Assembly: GCA_958295895.1 (NCBI GenBank)
Contig: CATQHI010000014.1
Location: 1 to 64,000 of the forward strand
Reading direction: 5' to 3'
DNA: 64,000 nucleotides
From: Saprospiraceae bacterium
GTDB lineage: Bacteria > Bacteroidota > Bacteroidia > Chitinophagales > Saprospiraceae
The notes beneath the pieces were generated by a model. It made no database searches and was not told where the DNA came from. It worked only from the letters and a program-made list of their open reading frames with translations. Shown piece by piece: positions 18,033 to 28,086 of the stretch; positions within the stretch are counted from its first letter, which is position 1; the number at the start of each line of letters is the position of its first letter. The position numbers and the translations under genes are program-made.

Positions 18033-18635
18033 ATGGACATTATCCTCTTTGGTAAGGCCCTGCATGTCATTGGCTTCATCAGCTGGTTTGCTGGCCTGTT
18101 CTTCCTCGGGCGGCTACTGGTGAACCACGCAGAGACGGACGTCGTGGCCGCCGCCGGCCTGCCGGACAGTACGCTGCGTGCCGAGATCCTCCGCCAGGAG
18201 TATAGCGGTATGGAGACCCGGGTATACAAAATCATCACCAACCCGGCGATGATGATCACCTGGACCGGCGGCCTCCTCATGGTTATTGCTAATCCCAGCT
18301 ATTTCGTCAGCGGTACGCCGGGCTGGCTGGCCGTAAAACTGACCTTCGTCATTTCGATGGTGGCGTATCAAGTGTACACCAAGGTCAAAATCATGCACCC
18401 CATGCAGGCCGGTGAGCGCCCCTTTTCGGCCTGGCAACTGCGGCTCTGGAACGAGGTGCCGACCTTTTTCCTGGTAGCCATCGCCTTTACGGCCGTATAC
18501 GGTAAGGTAGGGCAGCTGAGTTATCTGTACCTTGGCATTGGCGTGTTGTTGTTTAGTCTTATGGTCTACCGCGGTGCCGTAGCCTACCGGAATCGCCGCA
18601 GCGACGCCGCCACTCCCTTACCTCTTGAAAAATAA
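18033..18635 (+). CDS. hemJ: HemJ-type protoporphyrinogen IX oxidase (CopD-like)
   Basis: 200 aa with about four to five membrane segments. The N-terminal helix has the HemJ His (KALHVIGFISWFAGLFFLGRL), followed by MMITWTGG, and the conserved Lys-rich helix border (VKLTFVISMVAYQVYTKVKI). In Bacteroidota this family replaces HemG/HemY for protoporphyrinogen oxidation in haem synthesis. Followed 6 bp later by a response regulator on the same strand. Confidence 0.82.
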   Translation: MDIILFGKALHVIGFISWFAGLFFLGRLLVNHAETDVVAAAGLPDSTLRAEILRQEYSGMETRVYKIITNPAMMITWTGGLLMVIANPSYFVSGTPGWLAVKLTFVISMVAYQVYTKVKIMHPMQAGERPFSAWQLRLWNEVPTFFLVAIAFTAVYGKVGQLSYLYLGIGVLLFSLMVYRGAVAYRNRRSDAATPLPLEK

Positions 18636-18641
18636 GCTACC

Positions 18642-19283
18642 ATGATCTACCTAGGAATTATCGAAGACGAGCCCATCATGCTGGCCAGCGTCGAGGAATG
18701 CTTCGACGGCAACCGCGACGTCAAGGTGGTCCATGCCGCCACCAGCGTCGAGGACTTCCTGAGTCGCGTGCCGGCCAGCAGCCCCCTCAACACTCTACTC
18801 CTCGACATTATGCTACCGGGCATGAACGGCATCGCCGGCATCCCCCGCCTGCTGGAACGCTGGCCCGAGATGGACATCATCATGCTCACCAACAGCGACG
18901 AGAGCGACAACATCTTTCGCGCCCTCCAGAGCGGTGCCGTGGGCTATATCTCCAAGCGCCGCGTTAACCCCACCATCATCCGCGATGCGGTACACACCGT
19001 CAACCGCGGCGGCAGCTACATGAGCCCCTCCATCGCCCGCCAGGTCGTCGCCTTCCACAACCAGCAGCGCAAAAAAAGTAGCGTTTCGCCCGCCGATCAG
19101 CTCACCGCCCGCCAGCTCGAGATCGTCCAGGGCCTGGTCGATAACCTCAGCTACCGCGAGATCGGCGAGCGCCTCGACATCAGCATCGAGACCGTACGCG
19201 ACCACATCAAAAACATCTACCGCAAGCTGCAGGTGAACTCTAAGATGGAGGTGGTGCATAAGAAGCTGAAGGGAGAGATATAG
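18642..19283 (+). CDS. NarL/FixJ-type response regulator
   Basis: 213 aa. Receiver domain with acidic pocket EDE (8-10), phospho-acceptor D55 (LLLDIMLPG), switch Thr (IIMLTNSDES) and Lys (YISKRR); then a LuxR-type helix-turn-helix (LTARQLEIVQGLVDNLSYREIGERL...). A DNA-binding transcription regulator. No sensor kinase is next to it, so the partner is elsewhere. Only 6 bp after hemJ and 16 bp before the nucleotidyltransferase: probably one operon. Confidence 0.92.
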   Translation: MIYLGIIEDEPIMLASVEECFDGNRDVKVVHAATSVEDFLSRVPASSPLNTLLLDIMLPGMNGIAGIPRLLERWPEMDIIMLTNSDESDNIFRALQSGAVGYISKRRVNPTIIRDAVHTVNRGGSYMSPSIARQVVAFHNQQRKKSSVSPADQLTARQLEIVQGLVDNLSYREIGERLDISIETVRDHIKNIYRKLQVNSKMEVVHKKLKGEI

Positions 19284-19299
19284 GCGCTACCTTCGCCCC

Positions 19300-20298
19300 A
19301 TGAAAGCCATCATCCCCGTGGCCGGAGCGGGCATGCGTCTGCGTCCCCTCACTTACACCCAGCCTAAGCCGTTGATTCCCGTGGCGGGTAAGCCCATCCT
19401 GAGCTTCATCGTCGATCAGCTGATTGAACTGGGGGTGACGGACTTCGTATTCATCATCGGGTACCTGGGGGAGAAGATCAGGGAGTACGTCGAGCGGGTG
19501 TATCCGCAGCTCAATACCAAGTTTGTTAATCAGGAGGAGCGCATGGGCTCGGCCCACGCCATCTGGCTAGCGCGCGATCACTACGTGGATGCTAAGGAGA
19601 TCATCATCTTTTTCGGGGATGCGATCATCGATGCCGATCTGAGCGAGTTCGTCAAGTCGGAGTACAGCTGCCTGGGCGTCAAGACCGTGGAGGACCCCCG
19701 GCAGTTCGGCGTCGTGGAGCAGGACCGCGAGGGCAACATCCGGGGTCTTATTGAGAAGCCCACGATCCCGAAGTCGAACCTGGCCATGGTTGGCTGCTAT
19801 AAAATCCGCGAGGTGCAGACCTTCATCGAGGCCTGTGCGCACAACCTGGAGCACAACATTCGCAGCATCGGCGAATACCCCCTCACCGATGCCCTGGCCC
19901 GGATGCTGGAATGGGGGGTGGAGCTGCGGGCCATCCGGGTCGACAACTGGTTCGACTGCGGCCGCCGGGAGGTGCTGTTACAGACCAATGCTATTTTTCT
20001 AGATCGGCCGGGTTTTGCTACCGACGATCCCCCACCCTACGACAATGCCATCATCATCCATCCCGTGCACATTGGCGCGGACTGCGACATCAGCAACTCC
20101 ATCGTGGGACCACACGTTACGGTGGGGGCAAATACAAAAATGATCAACGCCATCGTATCGGATTCTATCATTGGGGACTACGCCCGTATCTACGACATCG
20201 TGCTGCGCAAATCGGTGGTTGGTAATGATGCCAGCATCGGCGGCATGCGGCACAGCCTGAACATCGGGGACAATACCGAGATTGATTTTGGTGGATAG
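19300..20298 (+). CDS. Sugar-phosphate nucleotidyltransferase with left-handed beta-helix tail
   Basis: 332 aa. N-terminal nucleotide loop GAGMRLRPLTYTQPKPLIPVAGKP, FGDAIIDAD for metal binding, and a C-terminal set of hexapeptide repeats (IGADCDISNSIVGPHVTVGAN...). This architecture fits glucose-1-phosphate thymidylyl/uridylyl-transferase-like enzymes that activate sugars for surface polysaccharides. The exact sugar and nucleotide are not fixed by the sequence. Confidence 0.9.
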   Translation: MKAIIPVAGAGMRLRPLTYTQPKPLIPVAGKPILSFIVDQLIELGVTDFVFIIGYLGEKIREYVERVYPQLNTKFVNQEERMGSAHAIWLARDHYVDAKEIIIFFGDAIIDADLSEFVKSEYSCLGVKTVEDPRQFGVVEQDREGNIRGLIEKPTIPKSNLAMVGCYKIREVQTFIEACAHNLEHNIRSIGEYPLTDALARMLEWGVELRAIRVDNWFDCGRREVLLQTNAIFLDRPGFATDDPPPYDNAIIIHPVHIGADCDISNSIVGPHVTVGANTKMINAIVSDSIIGDYARIYDIVLRKSVVGNDASIGGMRHSLNIGDNTEIDFGG

Positions 20299-20310
20299 TA
20301 CCCCCAACGT

Positions 20311-21579
20311 ATGAGCCTGGCCCTTGCCATCATTGCCTGTCTACTACTGTCGGCGCTATTCAGCGGCTCGGAGATCGCCTACGTGTCGGCCAACAAGCTG
20401 CGCGTGGAGCTCAAGAAGAAGCGTAATACCACCCGCAGCCGCATCCTCACAGTCTGGTTCGATCGACCGGCGGAGTTTCTAAGTACCATGCTGGTGGGCA
20501 ACAACATCGCCCTGGTGGCCTTCACCAGCCTAATCACCGTGCCGCTGACCTACCTGGTGGGCTACCGGCTGGGCATCGAATCGGATATTCTCATCCTGCT
20601 CGTCAATACCCTGCTGATCACAATTATCGTACTCATTTTCGGGGAATACGTGCCCAAGACGGTGTTCCGGATGTACTCCGATAATGCCCTCTACTTCTGG
20701 GCGTTGCCGCTACGCTTCTTGCAGGTGCTGCTTTACGTCCCAAGCGTAGTGATGACCACGGTGAGCGACTGGGTGCTGCGGCTATTCTTCAAACGGCCGA
20801 GTGAGGAACTCGACACCGTGCTAACCCGGCTTGATCTAGAAAACTTCATCAACCGTAGCCAGACCAGCGAGGAGCAGGACGCGGCCATCGACACGAAGCT
20901 CTTCGGCAACGCCCTAAACCTGGCCGACGTGCGCCTGCGCGACTGCATGGTGCCCCGTACCGAGATCGAGAGCATTGACGTCTCGGCCACCGTTGATGAG
21001 TTGGAGCAGAAGTTCATCGACACCCACCTGAGCCGGCTCATCATTGTCGATGGCGACATGGACAACGTGCTGGGCTATGTGCACCACCAGCAGTTACTGG
21101 AATTTCCCGAGACGATCCGGCAGTGCATTCTGGAGCTCACCTTTATCCCCGAAGTGGCCCGCGTGGCCGATATCCTCGACCGCGCCGTCAAGGATCAGCT
21201 TAGCATCGCCTGCGTGGTGGATGAGTTCGGGGGCATCGCCGGAGTAGTCACAATGGAGGACCTACTAGAGGAGATCTTCGGCGAGATCGAGGACGAGTAC
21301 GACGAGGACGACTACGTAGAGATCGACGAGGGCAACGGCTACTATAAGTTTAGCGGTCGCCTCGAGATCAGCTACCTCAATGAGAAGTACGACCTCAAAC
21401 TACCCGAGGGGGACTATCAGACGCTATCCGGTTTCATCGTTACGACCGCTGAGCGGGTACCGGAGCAGGATGAAGAGCTCGAGCTCGAGGGCTTCAATTT
21501 TCGCATGCTGGAGGTAACCAACACCCGCATCGAAGTGGTGCACCTGCACGTGCTGCCCGAGGAAGGGGAGACCGAGTAG
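20311..21579 (+). CDS. CNNM/HlyC-family membrane protein with CBS pair
   Basis: 422 aa. DUF21 membrane domain with several helices (residues 1-150; start LFSGSEIAYVSANKLRVELKK), two CBS domains (MVPRTEIESIDVS...; SIACVVDEFGGIAGVVTMEDLLEEIFGEIEDEYDEDDY) and a C-terminal CorC/HlyC domain. The family includes Mg/Co efflux proteins and GldE; the usual gliding neighbours are not here, so a metal-ion transport role is the safer guess. 12 bp after the nucleotidyltransferase. Confidence 0.9.
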   Translation: MSLALAIIACLLLSALFSGSEIAYVSANKLRVELKKKRNTTRSRILTVWFDRPAEFLSTMLVGNNIALVAFTSLITVPLTYLVGYRLGIESDILILLVNTLLITIIVLIFGEYVPKTVFRMYSDNALYFWALPLRFLQVLLYVPSVVMTTVSDWVLRLFFKRPSEELDTVLTRLDLENFINRSQTSEEQDAAIDTKLFGNALNLADVRLRDCMVPRTEIESIDVSATVDELEQKFIDTHLSRLIIVDGDMDNVLGYVHHQQLLEFPETIRQCILELTFIPEVARVADILDRAVKDQLSIACVVDEFGGIAGVVTMEDLLEEIFGEIEDEYDEDDYVEIDEGNGYYKFSGRLEISYLNEKYDLKLPEGDYQTLSGFIVTTAERVPEQDEELELEGFNFRMLEVTNTRIEVVHLHVLPEEGETE

Positions 21580-21631
21580 CGAACCCCCTCCCCCGCCCGT
21601 CGTTCCCCCACTTTACGTCTACCCCACTCCC

Positions 21632-22747
21632 ATGGAAAACTTCCTCGACCTCGTCGACGCTACGCCCATCATCATCCGTATGGCTATCCGTATGGGTGTA
21701 GCCCTGCTTATCGCTAGCCTCATTGCCCTGGTACTCTACGGAATCCTCAGGCGAACGGGTCGGCGCACCGAGAGCTACACCCTGGAGGCCATCGCCAAGG
21801 AGACCCGCAGCGCCTTTTTCTGGTTCCTCGGTTTTGCCCTCACCGTCATTTTCTGGCAGCAATTGGAGGCCAGTGTCTTTCCGGAAGTGATCGACTCCCC
21901 CTGGTACCTGCACTGGGGCATCCGCATTGCCCGTACCATCCTGTACATCTTCGGCGCTATGCTGCTAATCCAGATCGTCAACGTAGCGGCCGATACCGTG
22001 CGCCACCGCTACAGCATGGACGCCAACAATAACCTACAGGAGCGCAAGATCCTGACCCAGCTGCAGTACATCCAGCGCATCATCGGCATCGTCATCTTCA
22101 TCATCACGGCGGCCTTCATCCTGCTGCAGTTCGAGGCCGTCCGCAGCATCGGTACCGGCCTGCTCACCTCCGCCGGCGTAGGCGGTATCATCATCGGCTT
22201 CGCGGCCCAGAAATCCATCGCCAACCTCCTGGCCGGCTTCCAGATTGCCTTTACCCAGCCCATCCGCATCGACGACGCCCTCATTGTAGACGGCGAGTTC
22301 GGCCGCGTGGAGGAGATTACCCTCACCTACGTCACCCTCAAGCTCTGGGACCAGCGCCGCCTCATCGTCCCCCTCAATAAGTTTATCGACGATACCTTCC
22401 AGAACTGGACCCGCAACACCACCCAGCTCATTGGTAGCGTCTTCATGTACCTCGATTATACCTTTCCCGTCAACGCCCTACGCGAGGAGGCCAAACGCTT
22501 CGTCGAGGGCCACGAGCTCTGGGATAAGCAGGTCTTCGGTGTAGCCGTCACCGACAACAACGCCGACGTCATGACCGTCCGCATCCTCGCCACCGGCGCC
22601 GACTCCGGCCAGACCTTCAACCTCCGCTGCGCCATCCGCGAGCACCTCATCGGTTGGATCCAGGAAAACTACGAAAGCCACCTGCCCAAAACCCGCATCG
22701 AGATGAGCCCTACTAATCATACTGCCCCCGCAGAAACGCCAGCGTAA
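21632..22747 (+). CDS. Small-conductance mechanosensitive channel MscS family
   Basis: 371 aa. Several N-terminal membrane helices, then the pore-lining TM3 region (GTGLLTSAGVGGIIIGFAAQKSIANLLAGFQIAFTQP), the beta domain (DALIVDGEFGRVEEITLTYVTLKLWDQRRLIVPLNKFID) and a C-terminal alpha-beta domain. Opens on osmotic down-shock. Its last 35 bp overlap, tail to tail, the esterase gene on the other strand. Confidence 0.93.
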   Translation: MENFLDLVDATPIIIRMAIRMGVALLIASLIALVLYGILRRTGRRTESYTLEAIAKETRSAFFWFLGFALTVIFWQQLEASVFPEVIDSPWYLHWGIRIARTILYIFGAMLLIQIVNVAADTVRHRYSMDANNNLQERKILTQLQYIQRIIGIVIFIITAAFILLQFEAVRSIGTGLLTSAGVGGIIIGFAAQKSIANLLAGFQIAFTQPIRIDDALIVDGEFGRVEEITLTYVTLKLWDQRRLIVPLNKFIDDTFQNWTRNTTQLIGSVFMYLDYTFPVNALREEAKRFVEGHELWDKQVFGVAVTDNNADVMTVRILATGADSGQTFNLRCAIREHLIGWIQENYESHLPKTRIEMSPTNHTAPAETPA

Positions 22748-23513
22748 GCAGGGCCGCCGGCCGCTCCATCCCCCCGTGGTCAAACCCCTGCAACTCCTCC
22801 AGGTACACCCGGGGGTGTCCGCTGGCCTTCAGCATCCGCCAGAAGTAGGCGTTCTCCTCGTAGCGCCCGTAAAGCTCCAGCTCCCGGTCGCCGGTAATGA
22901 TGAGCAGTGGAGGTGCCGTCGTGCGTAGGTGACTGATGGGGGCGTACTCGTCTACCACCACATCGTTCCACGCCAACCCCCGCTCCTGCCGCGGCGTGAA
23001 GTGCGTGATCACGTGCCCGCTGAAGGGGATCAGCCCCGCCAGACTATCCGGATGCAGTCCGTACGGTGCCAGGTAGCTCGTATCCAGCCCCACCATACTG
23101 GTCAGGTAGCCCCCCGCCGAGTGGCCGGCTACGTAGATGCGCCGGGGGTCACCACCGTAGTCTGCTATGTGCTGCATCACCCAGGCCACGGCCGCCGCGG
23201 CATCTTCGGTGTAGGTCGGATTTTGAACGCGGGGGTGCAGTCGGTAATTGGCCGTAGCCACCGCGATCCCCTGTTCTCGCCACGCTTCCGGAATGTACTT
23301 CTCACCCCCACTCAGTCCACCCCCGTGGAAGTACACCACCGTAGCAAAGCCCGTACTATCCTCGGGGTAGTACAGGTCCAGCACGCAGCGCTCCTGGATA
23401 TAGGCGTCCGTACTATCGGGCCGGTAGTTCAGGTTCTCCAATGTAGCATACGTCTCCTGGGCGCGACCGCAGGTGCAAAGAATCACGAAAAGGCCCAGCA
23501 TAATCATCCGCAT
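22713..23513 (-). CDS. Secreted alpha/beta hydrolase (carboxylesterase-like)
   Basis: 266 aa from ATG 23513, chosen because it starts a proper signal peptide (MRMIMLGLFVILCTCGRAQ); the 22 residues before it are not signal-like. The oxyanion motif HGGG, nucleophile GHSAGG, Asp in TGDREL and His in GFDHGG form a full catalytic set. The signal peptide carries the dispersed motif (23459-23480) read as LCTCGRA. Acts outside the cytoplasm on an unknown ester, perhaps acetylated glycans. Confidence 0.88.
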   Translation of the reverse strand: MRMIMLGLFVILCTCGRAQETYATLENLNYRPDSTDAYIQERCVLDLYYPEDSTGFATVVYFHGGGLSGGEKYIPEAWREQGIAVATANYRLHPRVQNPTYTEDAAAAVAWVMQHIADYGGDPRRIYVAGHSAGGYLTSMVGLDTSYLAPYGLHPDSLAGLIPFSGHVITHFTPRQERGLAWNDVVVDEYAPISHLRTTAPPLLIITGDRELELYGRYEENAYFWRMLKASGHPRVYLEELQGFDHGGMERPAALLTLAFLRGQYD

Positions 23514-23617
23514 CCAGTAAAGATACCACCGCCCGCAAGGACCTCGAAGGTTCCCCCCAAAACCCGCAACCATCCCCACCCCACCCGGTTCCCATATGAC
23601 AGCAAAACAACGGGACG

Positions 23618-25124
23618 ATGAGCAAGCGAGCAGGCATAGTGTGGTTCAGAAGAGACCTGCGCCTCCACGATAATGAGGCCCTGACCGATGCTATGAAGCA
23701 CGGTGATGAGGTGCTGCCGGTCTACATCTTTGACCCCCGCGAATGGCAGGGTACCCTCCCCCTGACCGGCCTGCCGAAACTCGGTCCCCACCGCGCCCGC
23801 TTCATCCTCGAAGCCGTGGCCGACCTGCGCGAAAACCTCCGGGCGCGGGGCGGGGACCTCGTCCTACGCATCGGCCAGCCGGAAGATGTACTGCCGGAGC
23901 TCGCCAAGGCATCCCAGTGTAGCTGGGTTTTTTGCAACCGCGAGCGCACCTCCGAGGAGCTCAAGGTTCAAAATGCCGTAGAGCAGAATCTCTGGGCCAT
24001 CGGTCGCGAGGTGTACTACTCCCGTGGCAAGCTACTCTATTACACCTCCGACCTGCCCTTCCCGATCACGCAGACACCGGATGTCTTCACGCAGTTCCGT
24101 AAGGAGACCGAGCGCCTGACGCCAGTGCGCGAGCCCATGCCTACCCCCGCCCGTATCCCCATGGTAGAGGGGGCCGGTATCGACCCTGGCGAGCTACCCA
24201 CCCTGGCCGACTTCGGTGTTCCCGAGCCCGTCAAGGATCCTCGCTCAGCCATCGACTGGCACGGTGGCGAGACCACCGGACTGGACCGCCTGGCCTACTA
24301 CCTCTTCGATAGCCACGCCATCGCGACCTATAAGGAGACCCGCAACCAGCTCATCGGTAGCCACTACTCCACTAAGTTCAGCGCCTGGCTCTCCCAGGGC
24401 TGTCTAAGTCCGAAGCGCATTTACGCCGAGGTGAAGGCCTACGAAACGAAGAACGGGGCCAACGATAGCACCTACTGGGTCGTGTTCGAATTGCTCTGGC
24501 GCGACTTCTTCCGCCTGATGGGCAAAAAGCACGGCGATAAGATCTTCCAGAAACGGGGCTTCAAGGACACCGCCGACCCCGAGTGGACGCAGGACCGCGC
24601 CCCTCCTCCAGCGGTGGATCGACGGGCAGACCGGCACCCCCTTCGTCGACGCCAACATGCGCGAAATCGCCGCCACTGGCTTTATGAGTAATCGTGGCCG
24701 ACAGAACGTGGCCAGCTACCTCGTCAAGGACCTCAAGGTCGACTGGCGTATGGGGGCTGAGTACTTCGAGCACGTACTCATCGACTACGACGTGACCAGC
24801 AACTGGTGCAACTGGAACTACGTGGCCGGCGTCGGCTCCGACCCCCGCGAAGACCGCTACTTCAACATTCTGAGCCAGGCCGACCGTTACGACCCCACCG
24901 GGGAGTACGTCAAGTTGTGGTGCCCCGAGCTCAGCGAGCTACCGGCCGAGTACGTGCATCAGCCCGATGTGCTAAACGACGCCGAACAGTCAAAGTACGA
25001 TCTGCGCCTGGGGGCGAATTACCCCATGCCCCTGGTTCCTTCGGAGAAGTATCGTAGCAAACCGGCCCCGTCGGGTGGTCGGCGCAAGAAGGGGCGGGAC
25101 CGACGGGATCGGCGGTACGCCTAG
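23618..25124 (+). pseudogene. Cryptochrome-DASH / photolyase family, one frameshift
   Basis: The N-terminal part (MSKRAGIVWFRRDLRLHDNEAL, antenna-domain; TSDLPFP...PDVFTQFRKETE) and FAD domain (FSAWLSQGCLSPKRIYAEV, ELLWRDFF) run in frame to about 24600; the rest (LLQRWIDGQTGTPFVDANMREIAATGFMSNRGRQN...) is in the next frame. Removing one C from the run 24600-24603 restores DRALLQRW and a protein of about 501 aa. Cry-DASH proteins bind FAD and repair pyrimidine dimers in single-stranded or looped DNA. The break is in a homopolymer, so a sequence error is as likely as a true mutation. The stop overlaps the sulfatase stop by 4 bp. Confidence 0.88.
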
Positions 25125-26521
25125 TCGCCGTATTTCCGCCCCAACTCCTCACACTTCTCCCGAAACTCCAGTACCTTCTCCCGGTAGGTACTATCCAAAG
25201 CCAGGTTCACCGTTTCCAGGGGGTCGTCCGTCAGCCGGTATAATTCCTCGATGTCCTTATCATGGATGTAGCGCAGGTACTTCCATTCCCGCGTGCGTAC
25301 CCCCTCACTCGGTGGAATGTCGGGAAACTCCCAGAGGTGCTCCAGCAATACGGTGTCGCGCGCAAGGTTGGTGGTTTCCCCCTCTACCATTGGCAACAGG
25401 CTCTTGCCCTGGTAGATGTCCGGCTGCGGCAGGCCGGCTAGATCCACGATGGTGGCCGGCACGTCAATATTAAGCGCCAGGGCGTCGCTATCGTGGTGCT
25501 GTGCGGCCCGGGGGTCATACACGATCAGCGGTACGCGCACCGAGTTATCGTACATCAGCCACTTGCCCGCCAGTTGCCGCTCGCCGAGGAAGTAGCCATT
25601 ATCGCCCATGACGATGATGACGGTGTTTTCGGCCAGCCCCCGTTCGGCCAGTTTTTGGCGCAGCTTACCAATTTCCAGATCTATACCGGCAATCATGCGG
25701 TAGTAACCCTTCACACTGTGCTGGTACTTTTCGGGGGTATCGTAGCGCCAGGTCCACCGCACGCGGTTAAACCCCTCACGGACGGCTTCGGGCAGGGCGT
25801 CAAAGTAGGTTTGGGCGGCGAGCGCAGGTGCGGGTACCTCGTAGGAGCGCAATAACGTATCTGTTTCCGGTTGCCAGAAGTACTGCTCCTCGGCGATGTC
25901 GTGCGCATGGGGGGCGCTAAAACTTAGGCTGAGGCAGAAGGGCTGGCCGGCGTCGGCATTGCGGTCCACGAAGTCCAGCGCCTGCTGACCGGTGTAGCGG
26001 GTCAGGTGGACCGTATCCCCATCGATCGTTTTGTAGAAATAGCCGCGGCGATCGGCGTAGTCATCACTGCGGTCGTAGGATTCGTACTCGTCAAAGAGCC
26101 GCTCCTTGTCTGCGTATTGCACTCCAAATTTCCCATAAAAACCCGTATGGTAGCCGGCCTGCCGTAGCACGGCGGGATACGCCTCGGTCATGTACCGTTC
26201 CGCAATATCGCCCGAGGTGAAATCAAAACGGTGGCTGCGCTCGTACACCCCCGAAAGCAGCGAGGCCCGGCTGGCCGCACAAATCGGCGTGGTGACCATG
26301 GCGTGATCGAAGTAGGTACCCTCCCGGGCCAGCCGGTCCATCTCCGGCGTGGTAGCCAGGGGATTTCCCACGTAGCCGATCGCATCGAAGCGCTGGTCGT
26401 CAGTGAGGATGAAGATGATGTTGGGGCGCTCGGTCTGCTGAGCATGGGTCGGGCCGTTGCAACTGATTAACAGGAAAAACAAGCCGATGATGTAGGGGGT
26501 AGTGTGACGGGGCTGTGTCAT
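25121..26521 (-). CDS. Secreted sulfatase (formylglycine type)
   Basis: 466 aa with a signal peptide or lipobox ([12 protein letters not shown]). Metal site at [14 protein letters not shown], formylglycine motif CAASR in [15 protein letters not shown] (the Cys is oxidised by FGE; the AxR form of CxA/PSR), and later [16 protein letters not shown]. It removes sulfate esters, probably from marine polysaccharides. The substrate is unknown. Convergent with the cry-DASH gene. Confidence 0.92.
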   Translation of the reverse strand: MTQPRHTTPYIIGLFFLLISCNGPTHAQQTERPNIIFILTDDQRFDAIGYVGNPLATTPEMDRLAREGTYFDHAMVTTPICAASRASLLSGVYERSHRFDFTSGDIAERYMTEAYPAVLRQAGYHTGFYGKFGVQYADKERLFDEYESYDRSDDYADRRGYFYKTIDGDTVHLTRYTGQQALDFVDRNADAGQPFCLSLSFSAPHAHDIAEEQYFWQPETDTLLRSYEVPAPALAAQTYFDALPEAVREGFNRVRWTWRYDTPEKYQHSVKGYYRMIAGIDLEIGKLRQKLAERGLAENTVIIVMGDNGYFLGERQLAGKWLMYDNSVRVPLIVYDPRAAQHHDSDALALNIDVPATIVDLAGLPQPDIYQGKSLLPMVEGETTNLARDTVLLEHLWEFPDIPPSEGVRTREWKYLRYIHDKDIEELYRLTDDPLETVNLALDSTYREKVLEFREKCEELGRKYGD

Positions 26522-26567
26522 GGGAGCAGTGGTGAATATCCCCTAAGGATACGCTTTTTGCCCCACT

Positions 26568-27908
26568 CTACCGCGCCGCAGGGATTCGTCCGCTTACTGC
26601 CGCCTCAGCCGCAGCGCGGGCCAGGGGCTGCCCCTCCTGCCGGAATGCGATCTTGCCGCGGCGGTCGATGTCGACGGTGTAGAGGGCCGGCTCGCCGTAA
26701 TTGGACGGTTTTACCTCACGATAATAGGGCTTGCCGCCACCAGCGGGGCTTAACGTGAGGCGGGTGCTGTGGTCGATGCTCAGATATGCGCCGGGGGGCA
26801 CTAAGTGGGGTTCGCCGTCGAGTACAACTACTAGCGCGTCCTGCCCCACCGCGCCGGTGTAGTGGAGCATGATGGTATTGGCCATTGCGGTAGCGTCAAA
26901 GCCCTTACTGCTCGGAAGTAGAGCCCCACTAGTAAGGTCGAGCCGGTATAGATCGGTCGGTTCCTTACTCGTGCGTCCGCTCATAGCAACAACTCCTAGT
27001 GCTCCAAACAATGCACCGTTGAGAGCGGTGCGCTTAGTCAACCATTCGGGGTCGATGATGCCGTCCGGTACGACGGTGAGCATGCTACCGTCCGCGGCGG
27101 GCTGCACCTGGTAATAGGTATTTTGAATAGCCACGTAGCTCGCACCCCGGTAATGGTAGCCCCAGAGCTCGCGCACCTGCTGCCGCTCGTCACGTTCCGG
27201 CCGCTCGAAGGTGAGCTGCTGGAAAGCCTGTCCATCAACGTACCCGGCCATCTCTTGCTTCTTCAAACTCAGTTGTAGACTGGTATCCACCCGCCCGAGC
27301 CGAAAGTCAGCCACCGAGTAATACGCCCCGTTGGGCAGCCCCTCCGGCAGCGGGTTGTAGCTCAGATCGGTATCGCTATTGCGGCCCGCCCGTACACCGG
27401 CGTCGAGGGCACGCAACACTTCGGTGAGCACATCAGCCAGCGCAGTAGCGTGACCGGCGGTGACGTCCAGTCCTCCCTTGACCCGTACAGTCTGTGCGGG
27501 ACCGTAGCGCAGTGGCGCACCGTCTGGACCAGAAAGCTCCAGACTGGCCAGCAGTTGCAGTCGGCGCGATTCGCTGGCCATGGTGATCTCCTCGTCGATC
27601 CGCAGGTAGTGGACCACCAGCGTAGCCTGGGGACGATCGCGTTCGGTGACGCTACGCAGTAGCTGACCAGTCAGGTTCGGGGCCAGTCCGCCACCGGCAA
27701 AGGTCAGGGGCCGACCGTTGTTGAGCATACCGGTATAGACCCGGCCGTAGACACCGTCCTCAATACCCGTAGCGTCGATCACCTGCCCCACATTATAGGA
27801 CAGGCCGGTCAGGTCAGTGGTCGTTGTACCTAGGTCGAGCACGTAGGATTTTTCCTGCGCCAGTAGCAGCAGGGGGACACATAAAACGTTAAGTAATAAG
27901 ATGCGCAC
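26568..27908 (-). CDS. Hypothetical secreted protein
   Basis: 446 aa if started at GTG 27908, which opens a good signal peptide (MRILLLNVLCVPLLLLAQ); a start at 27968 would add 20 non-signal residues. Not recognised. Features: repeated Gly/Asp-rich strands, a middle RNSDTDLSYNPLPEGLPNG segment, LFGALGVVAMSG short hydrophobic stretch near residue 320, and an ending with PPGAYLSIDHSTRLTLSPAGGG. Probably a periplasmic or envelope protein. Divergent from ftsK. Confidence 0.7.
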   Translation of the reverse strand: MRILLLNVLCVPLLLLAQEKSYVLDLGTTTTDLTGLSYNVGQVIDATGIEDGVYGRVYTGMLNNGRPLTFAGGGLAPNLTGQLLRSVTERDRPQATLVVHYLRIDEEITMASESRRLQLLASLELSGPDGAPLRYGPAQTVRVKGGLDVTAGHATALADVLTEVLRALDAGVRAGRNSDTDLSYNPLPEGLPNGAYYSVADFRLGRVDTSLQLSLKKQEMAGYVDGQAFQQLTFERPERDERQQVRELWGYHYRGASYVAIQNTYYQVQPAADGSMLTVVPDGIIDPEWLTKRTALNGALFGALGVVAMSGRTSKEPTDLYRLDLTSGALLPSSKGFDATAMANTIMLHYTGAVGQDALVVVLDGEPHLVPPGAYLSIDHSTRLTLSPAGGGKPYYREVKPSNYGEPALYTVDIDRRGKIAFRQEGQPLARAAAEAAVSGRIPAAR

Positions 27909-27990
27909 GTTAGAAAATTTGGATAAAGTTGGGGCTCCTTTCCGTGCATTGACACCCCATGCACACACATATTACTTTAACTAATTTGAG

Positions 27991-28010
27991 AGGGCGGGGT
28001 CGCAGGTGCG
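27991..28010 (+). repeat. Dispersed GC-rich motif, intergenic copy upstream of ftsK
   Basis: AGGGCGGGGTCGCAGGTGCG, forward orientation, in the gap between divergent genes, 77 bp before the ftsK ATG. Confidence 0.75.
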
Positions 28011-28086
28011 TAGGGGACTAACGGGCAGGCGGTCTGCTCCACATACCGTAAATTCGCCGCCCGGCCCCAACAGCCCACTTACTTAC

